Notes: a model not told the origin generated them from the letters alone. 32,825 nt of DNA from Bacteroidota bacterium (GCA_018222965.1 JAAEZH010000016.1:1-32825); one strand, 5' to 3'; positions 7,102 to 15,751 are shown, counted from the stretch's first letter. A program made the numbers and translations.

Positions 7102-7971
7102 TTAAGCTTTTGCTCCAAACAACTCCGGATGCCCCTGTATACTCTCCTCCGGCATATTCCCATTTGAAGGAATATCAGAAATGGAAGAAGTTTCCAAAGG
7201 CAAGCGGCGAATCACCCGAAGCTTATGGATGTAAGATTTTTTGCCGCGCTCATAAGCGCCGTAGTGGTCGAGTTGGTCAATCTTAGTGTGACCGGAAACA
7301 TGCAACACCTCCCCTTCCGGAAGAATTAAGCCCACATGATCAACCTGTCCTTTTCGGTTTTCGAAAAAGGCAAGATCACCTGCGGTAGCCTGCTCTGCAA
7401 AATCTACAGAGTCTCCTGCAAAAACCTGCTCATCAGCAGATCGGGGAAGCGAAATTCCCATCATGCCAAATACATTCTGAATGAGACCGGCTGCATCAAT
7501 GCCTAATGGCGATCGCCCGCCTTTCATTTGAGGTGCTCCCAGGTATTTTCGGGCAATTCGCAACAACATTTCCGGACGATGAGAAAGCGCAACGGGCTCA
7601 ACTGCTTGTCCGCTAAACGTGTAATTGTGTGTTCCCAACTCAAATTGAATGCCGTCGAACTGAGGCAGTCGGGCACCCAGCGGAACCGGAATGAAATTAT
7701 CTCCGGAGGCAACGGGATGGATTAGATCCAAACTGTAGGAAAAGTCGTTCTTAACCTCTGCAAAAGTATTCTCCGAGATCGGCATTAACTGCCGGCTGTC
7801 TACCCAACCAATTGTATCGTCCCAAAGACAATGTACTTTAGACCAGGACTTACCGCGGCGGTCGATGACCTCCACGCATTCTCCAAATAGGATTTGGGTA
7901 ATCTGTTCGCTCTTTTCCTGGGCACCACTTCTCACGGGCACCACGCTGAGCGGGCATATAGCGTATCTCAT
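7102..7971 (-). CDS. NlpC/P60-fold protein with SH3 domain, catalytic Cys lost
   Basis: The 289-aa protein has an N-terminal SH3-like part (about residues 8-65) and a C-terminal NlpC/P60 domain (about 130-258). Active relatives cut gamma-D-Glu-diamino-acid bonds in cell-wall peptides. Here the family motif GIDCSG reads GIDAAG (residues 157-162), so the nucleophile Cys is Ala160, and the usual YLWGG before it reads QMKGG. The later His residues are kept (DHVGLI, His212; VLHVSG, His224). The frame is intact and the surrounding fold motifs are preserved, so I read it as a pseudoenzyme, perhaps a cell-wall-binding or regulatory protein. No clear signal peptide is seen. The 30 residues after the domain have no known motif. 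Confidence 0.85.
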   Translation of the reverse strand: MRYAICPLSVVPVRSGAQEKSEQITQILFGECVEVIDRRGKSWSKVHCLWDDTIGWVDSRQLMPISENTFAEVKNDFSYSLDLIHPVASGDNFIPVPLGARLPQFDGIQFELGTHNYTFSGQAVEPVALSHRPEMLLRIARKYLGAPQMKGGRSPLGIDAAGLIQNVFGMMGISLPRSADEQVFAGDSVDFAEQATAGDLAFFENRKGQVDHVGLILPEGEVLHVSGHTKIDQLDHYGAYERGKKSYIHKLRVIRRLPLETSSISDIPSNGNMPEESIQGHPELFGAKA

Positions 7972-7990
7972 GAATGCAGGGCTTGTGCAT

Positions 7991-7998
7991 CAAAAATA
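7991..7998 (-). promoter_or_regulatory. -7 element for the NlpC/P60-fold gene
   Basis: On the minus strand TATTTTTG matches TAnnTTTG, about 20 bases before the start codon at 7971. No well-spaced -33 box is visible. Confidence 0.4.
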
Positions 7999-8094
7999 GA
8001 AAATTTTGCGATATGAGGTTATTTTCCCAACCAAAGTTTCATGCAACCTGAATTGTCCTTATCTATTTACATTGCAAGTCTTAAACACCGTTTT

Positions 8095-8499
8095 ATGATT
8101 GTAACAAAGGGAATCAGCCTTGGAAAACTAATCAGTTGGTCTGGGCATCATATCGCATGGCTTTTGGCCTTTATGGGATTGGTAGGCAGTTTGTACGGCT
8201 ACCCAAATTATTAACGAACAATCCCGGGATCTTCGACAATTGCGGGAAGAAGAACTCATTGATGATTGTCCATCGAATCCTGGGGGCTTTGGCTTGCCAT
8301 TCCCGTAGCAGCACTGGTAGGCTGGGTGTATGTCATGATGGAGATTGTGGGCGATTATTCTGAAAACCCCTTTCAGGGAATGGCGAATGACATTCCCATG
8401 TTATCTCTCTGCCGGGTGATTGAAATTGATCTTCGGGAAATGCTTGGTGAAAAAGAATTACCCCAGGCTGTGCAGTCAAAAAATGGTGTATTGATGTAA
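8095..8499 (+). pseudogene. Decayed bestrophin-like (UPF0187) channel gene
   Basis: Three pieces of a bestrophin-family membrane protein remain. Piece 1 (8095-8211) reads MIVTKGISLGKLISW.. and stops at TAA 8212. Piece 2 (about 8216-8266, shifted by one base) reads EQSRDLRQLREEELIDD. Piece 3 (about 8275-8496, back in the first frame) reads LVGWVYVMMEIVGDYSENPF and then ANDIPMLSLCRVIEIDLREM, the well-known bestrophin C-terminal pattern with NDIP and the CR.IEIDLRE stretch. A normal member has roughly 290-330 residues; only about 135 codons remain and most of the membrane core is deleted. No single reading frame spans it, so it cannot make a working channel. A product from an alternative TTG at 8266 would be only the C-terminal 77 residues. 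Confidence 0.8.
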
Positions 8500-8592
8500 G
8501 TATTTTTTGTTTTTGGGTGCCGGCACCTAATATTTGCAGACTTCCGGCCGTTAATAAGGGGTCCATTATTACACATCTGGTAAACATTAAAG

Positions 8593-9456
8593 ATGACCTT
8601 TAAAATTGCAAGCCTTTCCGCCATCCTGCTGTTTTCCATCGCGCAGGCATTTGCTGCCAAACAGTATTCCCTGGATCAATTAATCGAACATCCCGATTTC
8701 GAAGTTGAAATCCTTGCCAATGGAGACTACTCTGAAGGATCTGTTGAATTAAAAATCAAATCCAGCCACAATAGAGATGTGGAATTGATCATTCCGGCAG
8801 GAACGGAATTCTACACCTCCGATGAACACGACCAGATCCTGATCATTGTGGAAGATCAGGTAATTGCTCTGTATAGAAAACGCTTTCGAAAAAAGGTTCT
8901 GGACGGCTATTGCACGGAAGCCTCGGATGGAGTTCCTGGTACAGGTATGGCTTTTCAATTTATGCCTACCAAAAGGGAAAAGCTTCAAAAACTCGCGGAC
9001 TTTATTAACGAAAACGGAGGATTCGACTCCCATGCCATTCAGGAAGCCGTATGGTGTGTTTCTGATAATCATTCCCTGTCCTATATTTCTTCAGACAATC
9101 CGGCAAAAACCAAAAAATTAACCCAATTCGTAGCCGATCTCACCGAACAGGAAATTCCCTGGCACCATGTTAGACGAAACCTGGGGCAATCCGACGGGTA
9201 TGTTTTAGCAAGCCCTGTTTTTGTGAGTGGAGAAATTGAATTCGCTACCGACAAACCCACCACTGTAAAATGCAAAATCCTGACAGCTGAGGGGGAATTA
9301 ATTTACGATAACCCGGATACTTTGAGTGTGCCAAAGACCCATCGGGCAAAACTTAACTTCAAAGTTTCCGTATCAGGTTGGGATACCGGCACCTATTTTG
9401 TCGTCTATTACAATCAGGATGATGAGGTCCTTCTCAAAAAGGAGTTTATCATATAA
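8593..9456 (+). CDS. Secreted protein of unknown function
   Basis: The 287-aa protein has a clear N-terminal signal peptide ending near AFAAKQ (residues 18-23), so it is exported. The body splits into a beta-rich N-terminal part (about 25-95), a middle part with four Cys (including DGYCTEASDG and AVWCVSDNHS) and helical stretches, and a C-terminal beta part (about 200-287) ending in VVYYNQ..LLKKEFII, which looks like a short Ig/fibronectin-type strand set. I recognise no named family. The AIQEAVW/D-N pattern is faintly like the middle of thioester-domain proteins, but that is not strong enough to assign. The cytochrome gene follows 31 bases later and may be cotranscribed. Confidence 0.7.
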   Translation: MTFKIASLSAILLFSIAQAFAAKQYSLDQLIEHPDFEVEILANGDYSEGSVELKIKSSHNRDVELIIPAGTEFYTSDEHDQILIIVEDQVIALYRKRFRKKVLDGYCTEASDGVPGTGMAFQFMPTKREKLQKLADFINENGGFDSHAIQEAVWCVSDNHSLSYISSDNPAKTKKLTQFVADLTEQEIPWHHVRRNLGQSDGYVLASPVFVSGEIEFATDKPTTVKCKILTAEGELIYDNPDTLSVPKTHRAKLNFKVSVSGWDTGTYFVVYYNQDDEVLLKKEFII

Positions 9457-9487
9457 TTATGCGATATTTGCCGGCAAAGTCTGCAAG

Positions 9488-9799
9488 TTGAAATCAACCA
9501 TTACACTTCTCAGTCTCCTGCTATTTCTGGCATTTCAATTGCCTTTTTCTCCTTCCGATCCCGGGCTTAAAGAGTTGGCATTTAAAGTACTGGAGGAAAA
9601 ATGCAATGCCTGTCACCAGACGGACCTGCCCAATAAGGTGTTTACGCTGGAAAACATGGATGGATTTGCCAAAAAGATCTACAAGCAGGTTTTTAAACGA
9701 AAGCGTATGCCCAAGGGGAATGAAGTGGTATTAACAGAAAAAGAAAAGAACCACTTATTGAATTGGCTGAAACAGGCGGGAGTTGAAATGGAGAATTAG
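9488..9799 (+). CDS. Small c-type cytochrome
   Basis: One CNACH haem-c motif lies at about residues 38-42 of a 103-aa protein, and a possible axial Met is found in RMPKG. A hydrophobic leader (KSTITLLSLLLFLAF) precedes it, so the protein is sent to the periplasm. I chose TTG at 9488 because it sits right before the leader; no in-frame ATG gives a signal peptide, and the open frame running back to 9326 overlaps the preceding gene. Role: electron carrier or haem-binding accessory; partner unknown. A divergent haem-c domain of a larger enzyme is less likely because the short length is complete. Confidence 0.75.
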   Translation: MKSTITLLSLLLFLAFQLPFSPSDPGLKELAFKVLEEKCNACHQTDLPNKVFTLENMDGFAKKIYKQVFKRKRMPKGNEVVLTEKEKNHLLNWLKQAGVEMEN

Positions 9800-10044
9800 C
9801 TTGAGGATTATCTCCTTTTCTAAAAGGTCATAAAGATCTAACACTCATTTATAAGTGGTTTCACCCGTTAATTTGCAGAGAACTCCTGACAGGTGAAATT
9901 GGTATAATTACCCGTTTTTTAAAATGCCTGAAACAAGGCTTCCGATTGTACCGTCATTCCTCTAATTTACACTAATCTATTTGTCGTCTTATTCATTTGG
10001 TCTGCTCCTTTCAGACCTGTTATACCTAAATTAAATTGAATAAG
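9800..10044. other. Intergenic region without clear content
   Basis: No ORF of interest, no strong hairpin and no exact TAnnTTTG element was found. TTCATTTG and CTATTTG words before the T9SS protein gene are near misses, so its promoter is probably here but undefined. Confidence 0.4.
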
Positions 10045-11340
10045 ATGATTGCTCCGAATCACACAACAAGCATTATTATTTCGATGGCTATCCTGTTGAC
10101 AGCTTCCTTCTCAGGTAAGGCTCAATCCGTTTTCTGGTCGGAAGACTTTGAAACTGATGGAACGGGTACCCGCTATGCCGCTGATAATCAGTTTATTGAT
10201 GCCGATGGTTCCTCCGAGGATTACTTTGGCCGCGTTGAGAATCAGGGAGCTACCCTGATGTATACCGGATGTGTAAATGATCCCATTGATGTTACCAATC
10301 CATACAGCGGACAAAATGGAAACTTCTTTTTTGCAGGAGAGGACCTGGATGATACTGGGGGATGTGGAGCTCCACTTGATGATGACAGTAAGAGTCTCAG
10401 CTTTCTTTCTGCAAATGGTCACTCCATTAATATTAACGGCGCTACGGGGATCACATTTAAATTATTGGTTGCAAATGGAGCTAATAATACTTGTGGCAGT
10501 AGTATCTGGGACATAGGAGACGGACTAAAAGTCTTTTACGCCATTGATGGAGCTCCAGAGATATTAGGTTTATGCTTCTCCCCTAATATTTTCTGCAACG
10601 ACCCAATGGATGATACCAATGAACCACTTAATTATGATGCAAATTGCGATGGGGATGGAGAAGATGGAATAATAAATAATATTTTTTCGGAATACTCCTT
10701 TAGCATACCCTCCGGCGGCAGTTCACTGGAACTTCGAATAGAAGCAACTGCAGGAGGTGGCGACGAAGAAATCGCTTTCGACTACCTTCGCCTTGAAGCT
10801 ATTACCCCACCCTTTCCCATCGAATTACTTTCCTTCACCGCTTTTGAAAATGGCTCAGGCGCAACGCTTGAATGGGCAACAGCAACGGAGACAAATAACG
10901 ATTATTTTGAAATTGAAAGAAGCCGAAACGGTCAGCAATTTGAGAAGATTGGTGAAGTGGAAGGTGCGGGCAACTCCATCCAGCGGCTGGATTATTTCTT
11001 TTCCGACAACAAACCACATGAGGGGATAAATTACTACCGCATTCGTCAGGTAGATTTTGATGGAACATTTAGCTTTTCCCATTTGGCGAGTGTACGCTTT
11101 GACCAATCTTCAAACCAAATCAGCATTTCTCCCAATCCTACTTCCGGCGACCTTTACATTTCGGGCTTGCCCTCAGATGAAATCACAGAAATAAGCATTT
11201 TCAATATTAACGGGCAACGCCTTAAACGACTGGCAACTACTGATGCCATCGTAGACCTCGCTGATTTACCGCAAGGAATATATCTCCTGACCATCAAGAC
11301 AGCTACTGAAGTTATAACACATAAAGTGATCCGGGAGTAA
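10045..11340 (+). CDS. Secreted protein with T9SS type A sorting domain
   Basis: The 431-aa protein has a signal peptide (about residues 9-27, ending GKAQS), a beta-rich acidic N-terminal region with Asp-rich loops such as DANCDGDGEDG that could bind calcium, a fibronectin-like segment (LEWATATETNNDYFEIERS, then YYRIRQVDFDGTFSFS), and a C-terminal sorting tail (SISPNPTSGDLYISGL, then FNINGQRL, ending TEVITHKVIRE). The tail directs export through the type IX secretion system and cell-surface attachment. Function of the N-terminal part is unknown; it looks like a surface or extracellular binding domain. ATG 10045 is preferred, but a TTG three codons earlier (10036) is in frame. Confidence 0.85.
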   Translation: MIAPNHTTSIIISMAILLTASFSGKAQSVFWSEDFETDGTGTRYAADNQFIDADGSSEDYFGRVENQGATLMYTGCVNDPIDVTNPYSGQNGNFFFAGEDLDDTGGCGAPLDDDSKSLSFLSANGHSININGATGITFKLLVANGANNTCGSSIWDIGDGLKVFYAIDGAPEILGLCFSPNIFCNDPMDDTNEPLNYDANCDGDGEDGIINNIFSEYSFSIPSGGSSLELRIEATAGGGDEEIAFDYLRLEAITPPFPIELLSFTAFENGSGATLEWATATETNNDYFEIERSRNGQQFEKIGEVEGAGNSIQRLDYFFSDNKPHEGINYYRIRQVDFDGTFSFSHLASVRFDQSSNQISISPNPTSGDLYISGLPSDEITEISIFNINGQRLKRLATTDAIVDLADLPQGIYLLTIKTATEVITHKVIRE

Positions 11341-11363
11341 GCATTGCTCGTGGTAAAAAAAAC

Positions 11364-12656
11364 TTACACATTTCGCTTATCAAGGACCCTCCCCAGTTTG
11401 CCTCCCTCGCTTCGCGGGATGCTGCCCGGTGCTTTGATATCAATTTGCATACTCAATCCGATAGTTGCTTTGATCTTACTTTTTAGCCCTGCTGCCAGAT
11501 TCTCGTTTTCAACTGTTGTGCGCTGATCCGATTCAACTTCAACGGTTACCTGATCCATGTTTTGGACTTTCTCCACGATTAGGCGGTAATTGGCACTAAG
11601 GCCACCGGTATTGTGGATGACCTCCTCTACCTGGGTATGAAACAAATTGACGCCCCGGATGATCAGCATATCATCGGCTCTGCCTTTTATGGCCGACATT
11701 TTAATATGCGTACGCTTGTGGCTGTGGTCGTAATAAATGGAACATATGTCATTGGTCCAGTACCGCAACAGGGGAAATGCCTGCTTGCTCAAAGTTGTAA
11801 AAACCAGCACACCCTCTTCGCCGTAAGGCAAAGGATCACCTGTATCTTTATCCACTACCTCCGGAAAGAAGTGGTCTTCCCAAATATAACTGCCCGTTCC
11901 TTTCTCGTCTACATCCTCCTGAGAAACCCCCGGACCAATGATTTCGCTTAAGCCATAAATATTGGTAGCCTGCACATGCAGACCGGCCTCCACCTGATCC
12001 CGAATCGCATCCGTCCAGGGTTCTGCGCCCAATACCGCAAATTGAACAGCCAGATCTTTGGTAGATATACCTCGCCTGGCAAATTCATCGGAAAGCGTTT
12101 GTGCATAGGAAGGTGTGCAGCAAATTACCTCCGGTTTAAAGTCCTGAAGAATGGTCAATTGGCGTTCCGTCATGCCTCCGGAAACAGGTATGACTGCCAT
12201 ACCCAAACGGGTAGCCCCACCGTGCATTCCCAGTCCGCCGGTAAACAAACCATAGCCATAGGCATTGTGCAATTTCATGCCAGGTCGTGCGCCGGCAGCC
12301 AACAGAGAACGGGCAACCACCTCATCGAATATTTCCAGATCATTTTGGGTGTAGCCGACCACCGTAGGTTTTCCTGTCGTGCCACTGGATGCATGTATAC
12401 GCCTTATTTGATCCATGGGTTTTGCAAACAGTCCGTAGGGATAATGGTCTCGCAGATCGGTCTTTCTGGTAAAAGGAATCTTCGAAAGATCATCGATGTT
12501 TTTGATATCCCCGGGCTCCAACCTAATAGCATCAAACTGCGCTTTGTAAAACGGAACTGTTTTATACAACCTCTCAACCAGGTCGGTAAGACGTTGGCTT
12601 TGCAAAGCGCGTAGCTTTTCGAGGGGCATGGTTTCGATGGAAGGTTTGTAGAGCAT
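11364..12656 (-). CDS. paaK: Phenylacetate-CoA ligase
   Basis: This 430-aa ANL-superfamily enzyme activates phenylacetate (or a related aryl acid) with ATP and CoA in the cytoplasm. The P-loop SSGTTGKPTVV is at about residues 90-100, the YGLSEIIGPGV motif lies mid-protein, and RADDMLIIRGVNLFHTQVEE marks the hinge to the small C-terminal domain, as in PaaK. Length matches the family. No other phenylacetate pathway gene is in the window, so the true substrate is uncertain; lone PaaK-like genes are common in this phylum. The C-terminal coding sequence has a small palindrome (CCTCGCTTCGCGGG, 11405-11418). Confidence 0.92.
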   Translation of the reverse strand: MLYKPSIETMPLEKLRALQSQRLTDLVERLYKTVPFYKAQFDAIRLEPGDIKNIDDLSKIPFTRKTDLRDHYPYGLFAKPMDQIRRIHASSGTTGKPTVVGYTQNDLEIFDEVVARSLLAAGARPGMKLHNAYGYGLFTGGLGMHGGATRLGMAVIPVSGGMTERQLTILQDFKPEVICCTPSYAQTLSDEFARRGISTKDLAVQFAVLGAEPWTDAIRDQVEAGLHVQATNIYGLSEIIGPGVSQEDVDEKGTGSYIWEDHFFPEVVDKDTGDPLPYGEEGVLVFTTLSKQAFPLLRYWTNDICSIYYDHSHKRTHIKMSAIKGRADDMLIIRGVNLFHTQVEEVIHNTGGLSANYRLIVEKVQNMDQVTVEVESDQRTTVENENLAAGLKSKIKATIGLSMQIDIKAPGSIPRSEGGKLGRVLDKRNV

Positions 12657-12722
12657 AAGCGATTTTTCAGGGAAGCAATATAAGGAAGGGAATTAATTAT
12701 CACTTTGATGCGGAGGCTTTTA

Positions 12723-12736
12723 TGCCTTTCGGCGAA
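12723..12736. repeat. Iterated near-palindrome, copy 2 (intergenic)
   Basis: TGCCTTTCGGCGAA lies between paaK and the porP-like gene. It is the only one of the six exact copies outside a called gene and lacks the right arm AAGCC. Confidence 0.65.
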
Positions 12737-12754
12737 TTTTCCTTACTGCGTGCT

Positions 12755-12775
12755 ACGTTCCACGTTTTACGGAAC
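12755..12775. repeat. Heptad tandem repeat (ACGTTCC type)
   Basis: Reading in sevens gives ACGTTCC, ACGTTTT, ACGGAAC. It lies between paaK and the porP-like gene. GTTCC and GGAAC can also pair as a 5-base stem. Confidence 0.4.
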
Positions 12776-12848
12776 AAACCATCCAACAAAACAATCTGCC
12801 GCCACAACTTTCGTTTACCTTCAGACGAAATGCTCTATCGTTTTTATT

Positions 12849-12856
12849 TACCTTTG
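12849..12856 (+). promoter_or_regulatory. -7 element for the porP-like gene
   Basis: TACCTTTG is an exact TAnnTTTG match 22 bases before the ATG at 12879. It is followed by GGCCGATAAA, very like the bases after the M1 peptidase promoter. No clear -33 box. Confidence 0.5.
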
Positions 12857-12878
12857 GGCCGATAAATCTGAAACGTAT

Positions 12879-13937
12879 ATGATCCGCCGATCAATTGTAT
12901 TGATACTCACACTTTCTTTCCTGGCCACACAGGCTTTTAGTCAGGACCCCTTTTTCTCGCAGTCTTATGCTGCCCCTATGACCATTAACCCGGCTTTGGC
13001 AGGTGTTTTTAATGGCAAATTGAGGGTCTCCAGCATCTACCGGGATCAGGGAAGGCAAGCGCTTGAAAGTCCGTTTGTAACCTTTGCTACCAACCTGGAC
13101 CTGCGATTTAAGGCCAGCAAATTTGGCAAAGGATATACAGATTATATGGGTGTCGGTCTTATGTTTATGTCTGATCGGGTATCACAATACGATTATACCA
13201 ATAACGGCATCTTGGTTTCCGGTGCTTTCCATAAATCGCTGGATGTTCAGAACACACAGTATCTGTCTCTTGGATTTCAGGGAGGTGTGCGCCAGCGAAA
13301 TATCAGCTATAACGACCTTTACTTTAGCGATCAATTTGACGGCACCACTTCCTATGGCGATATCAGCGCCGAGGTACTTCCGCCAAACAACTATGCTTAC
13401 GGAGATTTTACCTGGGGCCTGAATTACTCCATGGACAGCCGGGGAGGTACCGCTTTCCTGATCGGATTTGCCATGCACCACTTCCTCAAAGCAAATAACA
13501 GTTACTATACGCCCATTGATGAGCAGGGTATCTGGCCAAACAATGAGCTCATTACCCGGTATACGGCACATATGAGTTTGGCAATTCCATTTGGGAATAA
13601 AGTACAATTCCTGCCTCGTGCGGTAGTAAGCCTCCAGGGGCCCCACTTACGCGCGGATGCAGGTGCAACATTTCGATTTATTCTTAGCGAGTACGCTGGT
13701 ACAGCCCTCCATTTAGGCAGTTGGGCCCGTCCGGTTTGGAATGAGGACAACAACATCAACGTACACGCTATTGTAGGACTGGTAGGTTTGGAATACAAGA
13801 ATGTCCTGTTCGGTATGAGCTACGACATCAGTTTAAACCCGCTTACAGCAGGCCGCCAGGGACGTTCAGCTCTTGAGATTTCAGTAGCTTATCTGGGAGA
13901 TTACACAACTGAATCCGTGGTTTGTCCTAAGTTCTAA
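12879..13937 (+). CDS. PorP/SprF-family type IX secretion outer-membrane protein
   Basis: The 352-aa protein has a signal peptide (residues about 1-22, ending AFSQ) followed by the family hallmark QDPFFSQSYAAPMTINPALA, then a long run of alternating beta strands typical of an outer-membrane barrel. PorP/SprF proteins work with the T9SS and gliding machinery, often as partners of specific large cargo proteins. I chose the ATG at 12879 because it starts the signal peptide; the open frame extends back to 12705 through repeats. No T9SS cargo gene is directly adjacent, so its partner is unknown. The stop overlaps the end of the VTC-domain gene by 11 bases on the other strand. Confidence 0.88.
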   Translation: MIRRSIVLILTLSFLATQAFSQDPFFSQSYAAPMTINPALAGVFNGKLRVSSIYRDQGRQALESPFVTFATNLDLRFKASKFGKGYTDYMGVGLMFMSDRVSQYDYTNNGILVSGAFHKSLDVQNTQYLSLGFQGGVRQRNISYNDLYFSDQFDGTTSYGDISAEVLPPNNYAYGDFTWGLNYSMDSRGGTAFLIGFAMHHFLKANNSYYTPIDEQGIWPNNELITRYTAHMSLAIPFGNKVQFLPRAVVSLQGPHLRADAGATFRFILSEYAGTALHLGSWARPVWNEDNNINVHAIVGLVGLEYKNVLFGMSYDISLNPLTAGRQGRSALEISVAYLGDYTTESVVCPKF

Positions 13938-14613
13938 GCAAATAGCTTAAACCATTCACATATTTGGAATTTTTACTTTGTCGGAATGGCAGATACCGCA
14001 TGATATCCTGCGCTTCGGCATCAAATTCCTGATCGTACTTCAATTCCAGGATCAACGCATTATCGGTATAGGGAAAGCGGCTTGTTTTTAGCCAGTTATC
14101 TGAGGGAATTTGTCGGTCGGCTAATGGCATGAACTTTTGCTGGCGGTCGATGGTGATTCTGAATCGCCCCTGCCGACAGCCAAAATAAGATCGTTGATAG
14201 GCATTCAACAATGCCGGTCGCAGCGGAGCAGATGCCGGATAATGGCGATCAAAAACATCGGCCAGACTACTCCAATCTTCCTTATCAATGCGCTTCACGA
14301 TTTTATTACCCAGTTCGTTTTCGCGTTGCTTGATTTCCAGTTGAGGATTTGCCATTTGGCTGTAATCCTCACCATACCACCGCAGACGGTATTTTCGGCG
14401 CAAGCCAACCCCCATCAGGTTTAACTTATAGCCGCTAAAGTCCGGATAATCAAAATATACATTATTGATCTGTCGGTCCGGGAAAAGTACTTTGAAAGAT
14501 GCCGGATGGTTGCGGATAATTTGGTTTACGTATCCGGTGCTCGACAACTCAAGTCGGTACTTTCGCTCGTATCGAAACTCCCGCAAAATGTCAGTCTGTT
14601 CCCTAGCCTTTTT
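13927..14613 (-). CDS. VTC-domain protein (CYTH/TTM fold)
   Basis: The 228-aa protein has the VTC/triphosphate-tunnel pattern: FRYERKYRLE near the start, YFDYPDF, then LRWYG, LEIKQRENELGNKIVK in the middle, RITIDRQ and finally ALILELKYDQEF. Such domains bind polyphosphate or triphosphate in a tunnel of basic and acidic residues; in yeast Vtc4 the domain makes polyphosphate. Whether this protein polymerises, cleaves or only binds is not decidable here. The ATG at 14613 overlaps the end of the ribBA gene by 11 bases, pointing to coupled translation. It is the last gene of the minus-strand run that begins with the M1 peptidase. Confidence 0.82.
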   Translation of the reverse strand, partial: KKAREQTDILREFRYERKYRLELSSTGYVNQIIRNHPASFKVLFPDRQINNVYFDYPDFSGYKLNLMGVGLRRKYRLRWYGEDYSQMANPQLEIKQRENELGNKIVKRIDKEDWSSLADVFDRHYPASAPLRPALLNAYQRSYFGCRQGRFRITIDRQQKFMPLADRQIPSDNWLKTSRFPYTDNALILELKYDQEFDAEAQDIMRYLPFRQSKNSKYVNGLSYLLRT

Positions 14614-15748
14614 CATTAAAAGCAATGGTTTCCACGATTTCCAGTCCGTAGCCAAGCAGGCCGATTCGGCGCTTGGGGTTGCTGGTAATCAGTCGCATTT
14701 TACGGACGGACTGGTCGCGAAGGATTTGAGCGCCTACGCCAAAATCGCGTTGTTCCCGGTCTGATTGGAATTCTTCCGGCTCTTCTGTTTTTTCCTTCCG
14801 CATCTCGCGGATTTTATTGAGAATCGGGTTTACCTTTTCTCCATGGCGCATATACAGTAAGAGGCCTTTTCCTTCTTTGGCAATCAATTCCAGCGACTCT
14901 TTGATCGTGTCCTTCGGACTGTCAAAAAGAACGCCAAGAATATCATCCGTCTCCGAAGCTGAATGTACGCGCACCATGACCGGTTCGTCTGCACTCCAGG
15001 TTCCTTTGCGTATGGCCAGGTGTGTATCACCCGTTGTGAGTTGTTTGTAGGCAATGAATTCAAATTCGCCGAAAGGCGTATCAGATTTGGCCGATAATTC
15101 GCGCTTCACAATGCGCTCATTCATCATGCGGTAAGCCACGAGGTCTTTGATGGTAATCACCTTTAAATCGTGCTTTTGGGCGATCTCTACCAGTTGAGGG
15201 AGTCGTGCCATGGAGCCATCCTCATTGAGAATTTCGACCAGTACCCCAGCCGGATAATAACCGGCCATTCTCGCCAGGTCGATAGCTGCTTCGGTATGAC
15301 CGGTGCGACGCAAAACGCCCCCGCTTTTAGCACGCAGGGGAAAGATATGTCCCGGACGAGCAAAATCAGTGGATTTTGCATCCGGATTCACCAGGGCTTT
15401 GATGCACTGTGCACGATCATAGGCCGAAATGCCGGTAGTACAGCCATGCCCGATCAGATCGATGGATACGGTAAAAGCCGTTTCATGCAGGGCTGTGTTA
15501 TCAGAAACCATCATCTTGAGATCGAGCTCATCAGCCCGGTTTTCATCGATGGGAGCACAGATAAGTCCGCGGCCATGAGTCGCCATAAAGTTGATAATCT
15601 CGGGCGTAATACATTCGGCCGCACAGATAAAATCGCCTTCATTTTCGCGGTCCTCATCATCTACAACGATGATTATTTTTCCCGCTTTGATATCGGTGAT
15701 CGCTTCTTCGATCGTATTCAGCTTTAAAACCTGATCCGTGGAATTCAT
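14603..15748 (-). CDS. ribBA: RibB (DHBP synthase) fused to degenerate RibA-like domain
   Basis: The N-terminal half (about residues 8-205) is 3,4-dihydroxy-2-butanone-4-phosphate synthase for riboflavin synthesis: [11 protein letters not shown] (30-40), [11 protein letters not shown] (57-66), RPGHIFPL (131-138) and [10 protein letters not shown] (151-160) are intact. The C-terminal half aligns with GTP cyclohydrolase II, but the zinc site is gone: where active enzymes have HSECLTGD and RCDCG, this one has HSASETDD and FDSPKDT, and EGRGIG is replaced by a gap region. So only the RibB reaction is expected; a separate RibA is needed elsewhere. This form is, as I recall, usual in Bacteroidota. 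The start lies 3 bases after the GT2 stop. It carries a copy of the 12-base repeat, read as PFGE. Confidence 0.9.
   Translation of the reverse strand: MNSTDQVLKLNTIEEAITDIKAGKIIIVVDDEDRENEGDFICAAECITPEIINFMATHGRGLICAPIDENRADELDLKMMVSDNTALHETAFTVSIDLIGHGCTTGISAYDRAQCIKALVNPDAKSTDFARPGHIFPLRAKSGGVLRRTGHTEAAIDLARMAGYYPAGVLVEILNEDGSMARLPQLVEIAQKHDLKVITIKDLVAYRMMNERIVKRELSAKSDTPFGEFEFIAYKQLTTGDTHLAIRKGTWSADEPVMVRVHSASETDDILGVLFDSPKDTIKESLELIAKEGKGLLLYMRHGEKVNPILNKIREMRKEKTEEPEEFQSDREQRDFGVGAQILRDQSVRKMRLITSNPKRRIGLLGYGLEIVETIAFNEKG
15065..15076. repeat. Iterated near-palindrome, copy 3 (in ribBA)
   Basis: TTCGCCGAAAGG, the reverse complement of CCTTTCGGCGAA. It is the only copy in this orientation and encodes P-F-G-E. 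Confidence 0.65.
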
Positions 15749-15751
15749 TGA

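Noticed and set aside
8266-8499. Stand-alone 77-aa gene
   Set aside because: It is the C-terminal end of a broken bestrophin gene with matching N-terminal and middle pieces just upstream, so I call one pseudogene.
11976-12614. 212-codon open frame on the plus strand opposite paaK
   Set aside because: It lies wholly within the clearly recognised paaK gene on the other strand and has no signal, domain or start context of its own.
12705-12878. N-terminal extension of the porP-like gene
   Set aside because: It runs through heptad and palindromic repeats, and the signal peptide plus promoter mark 12879 as the start.
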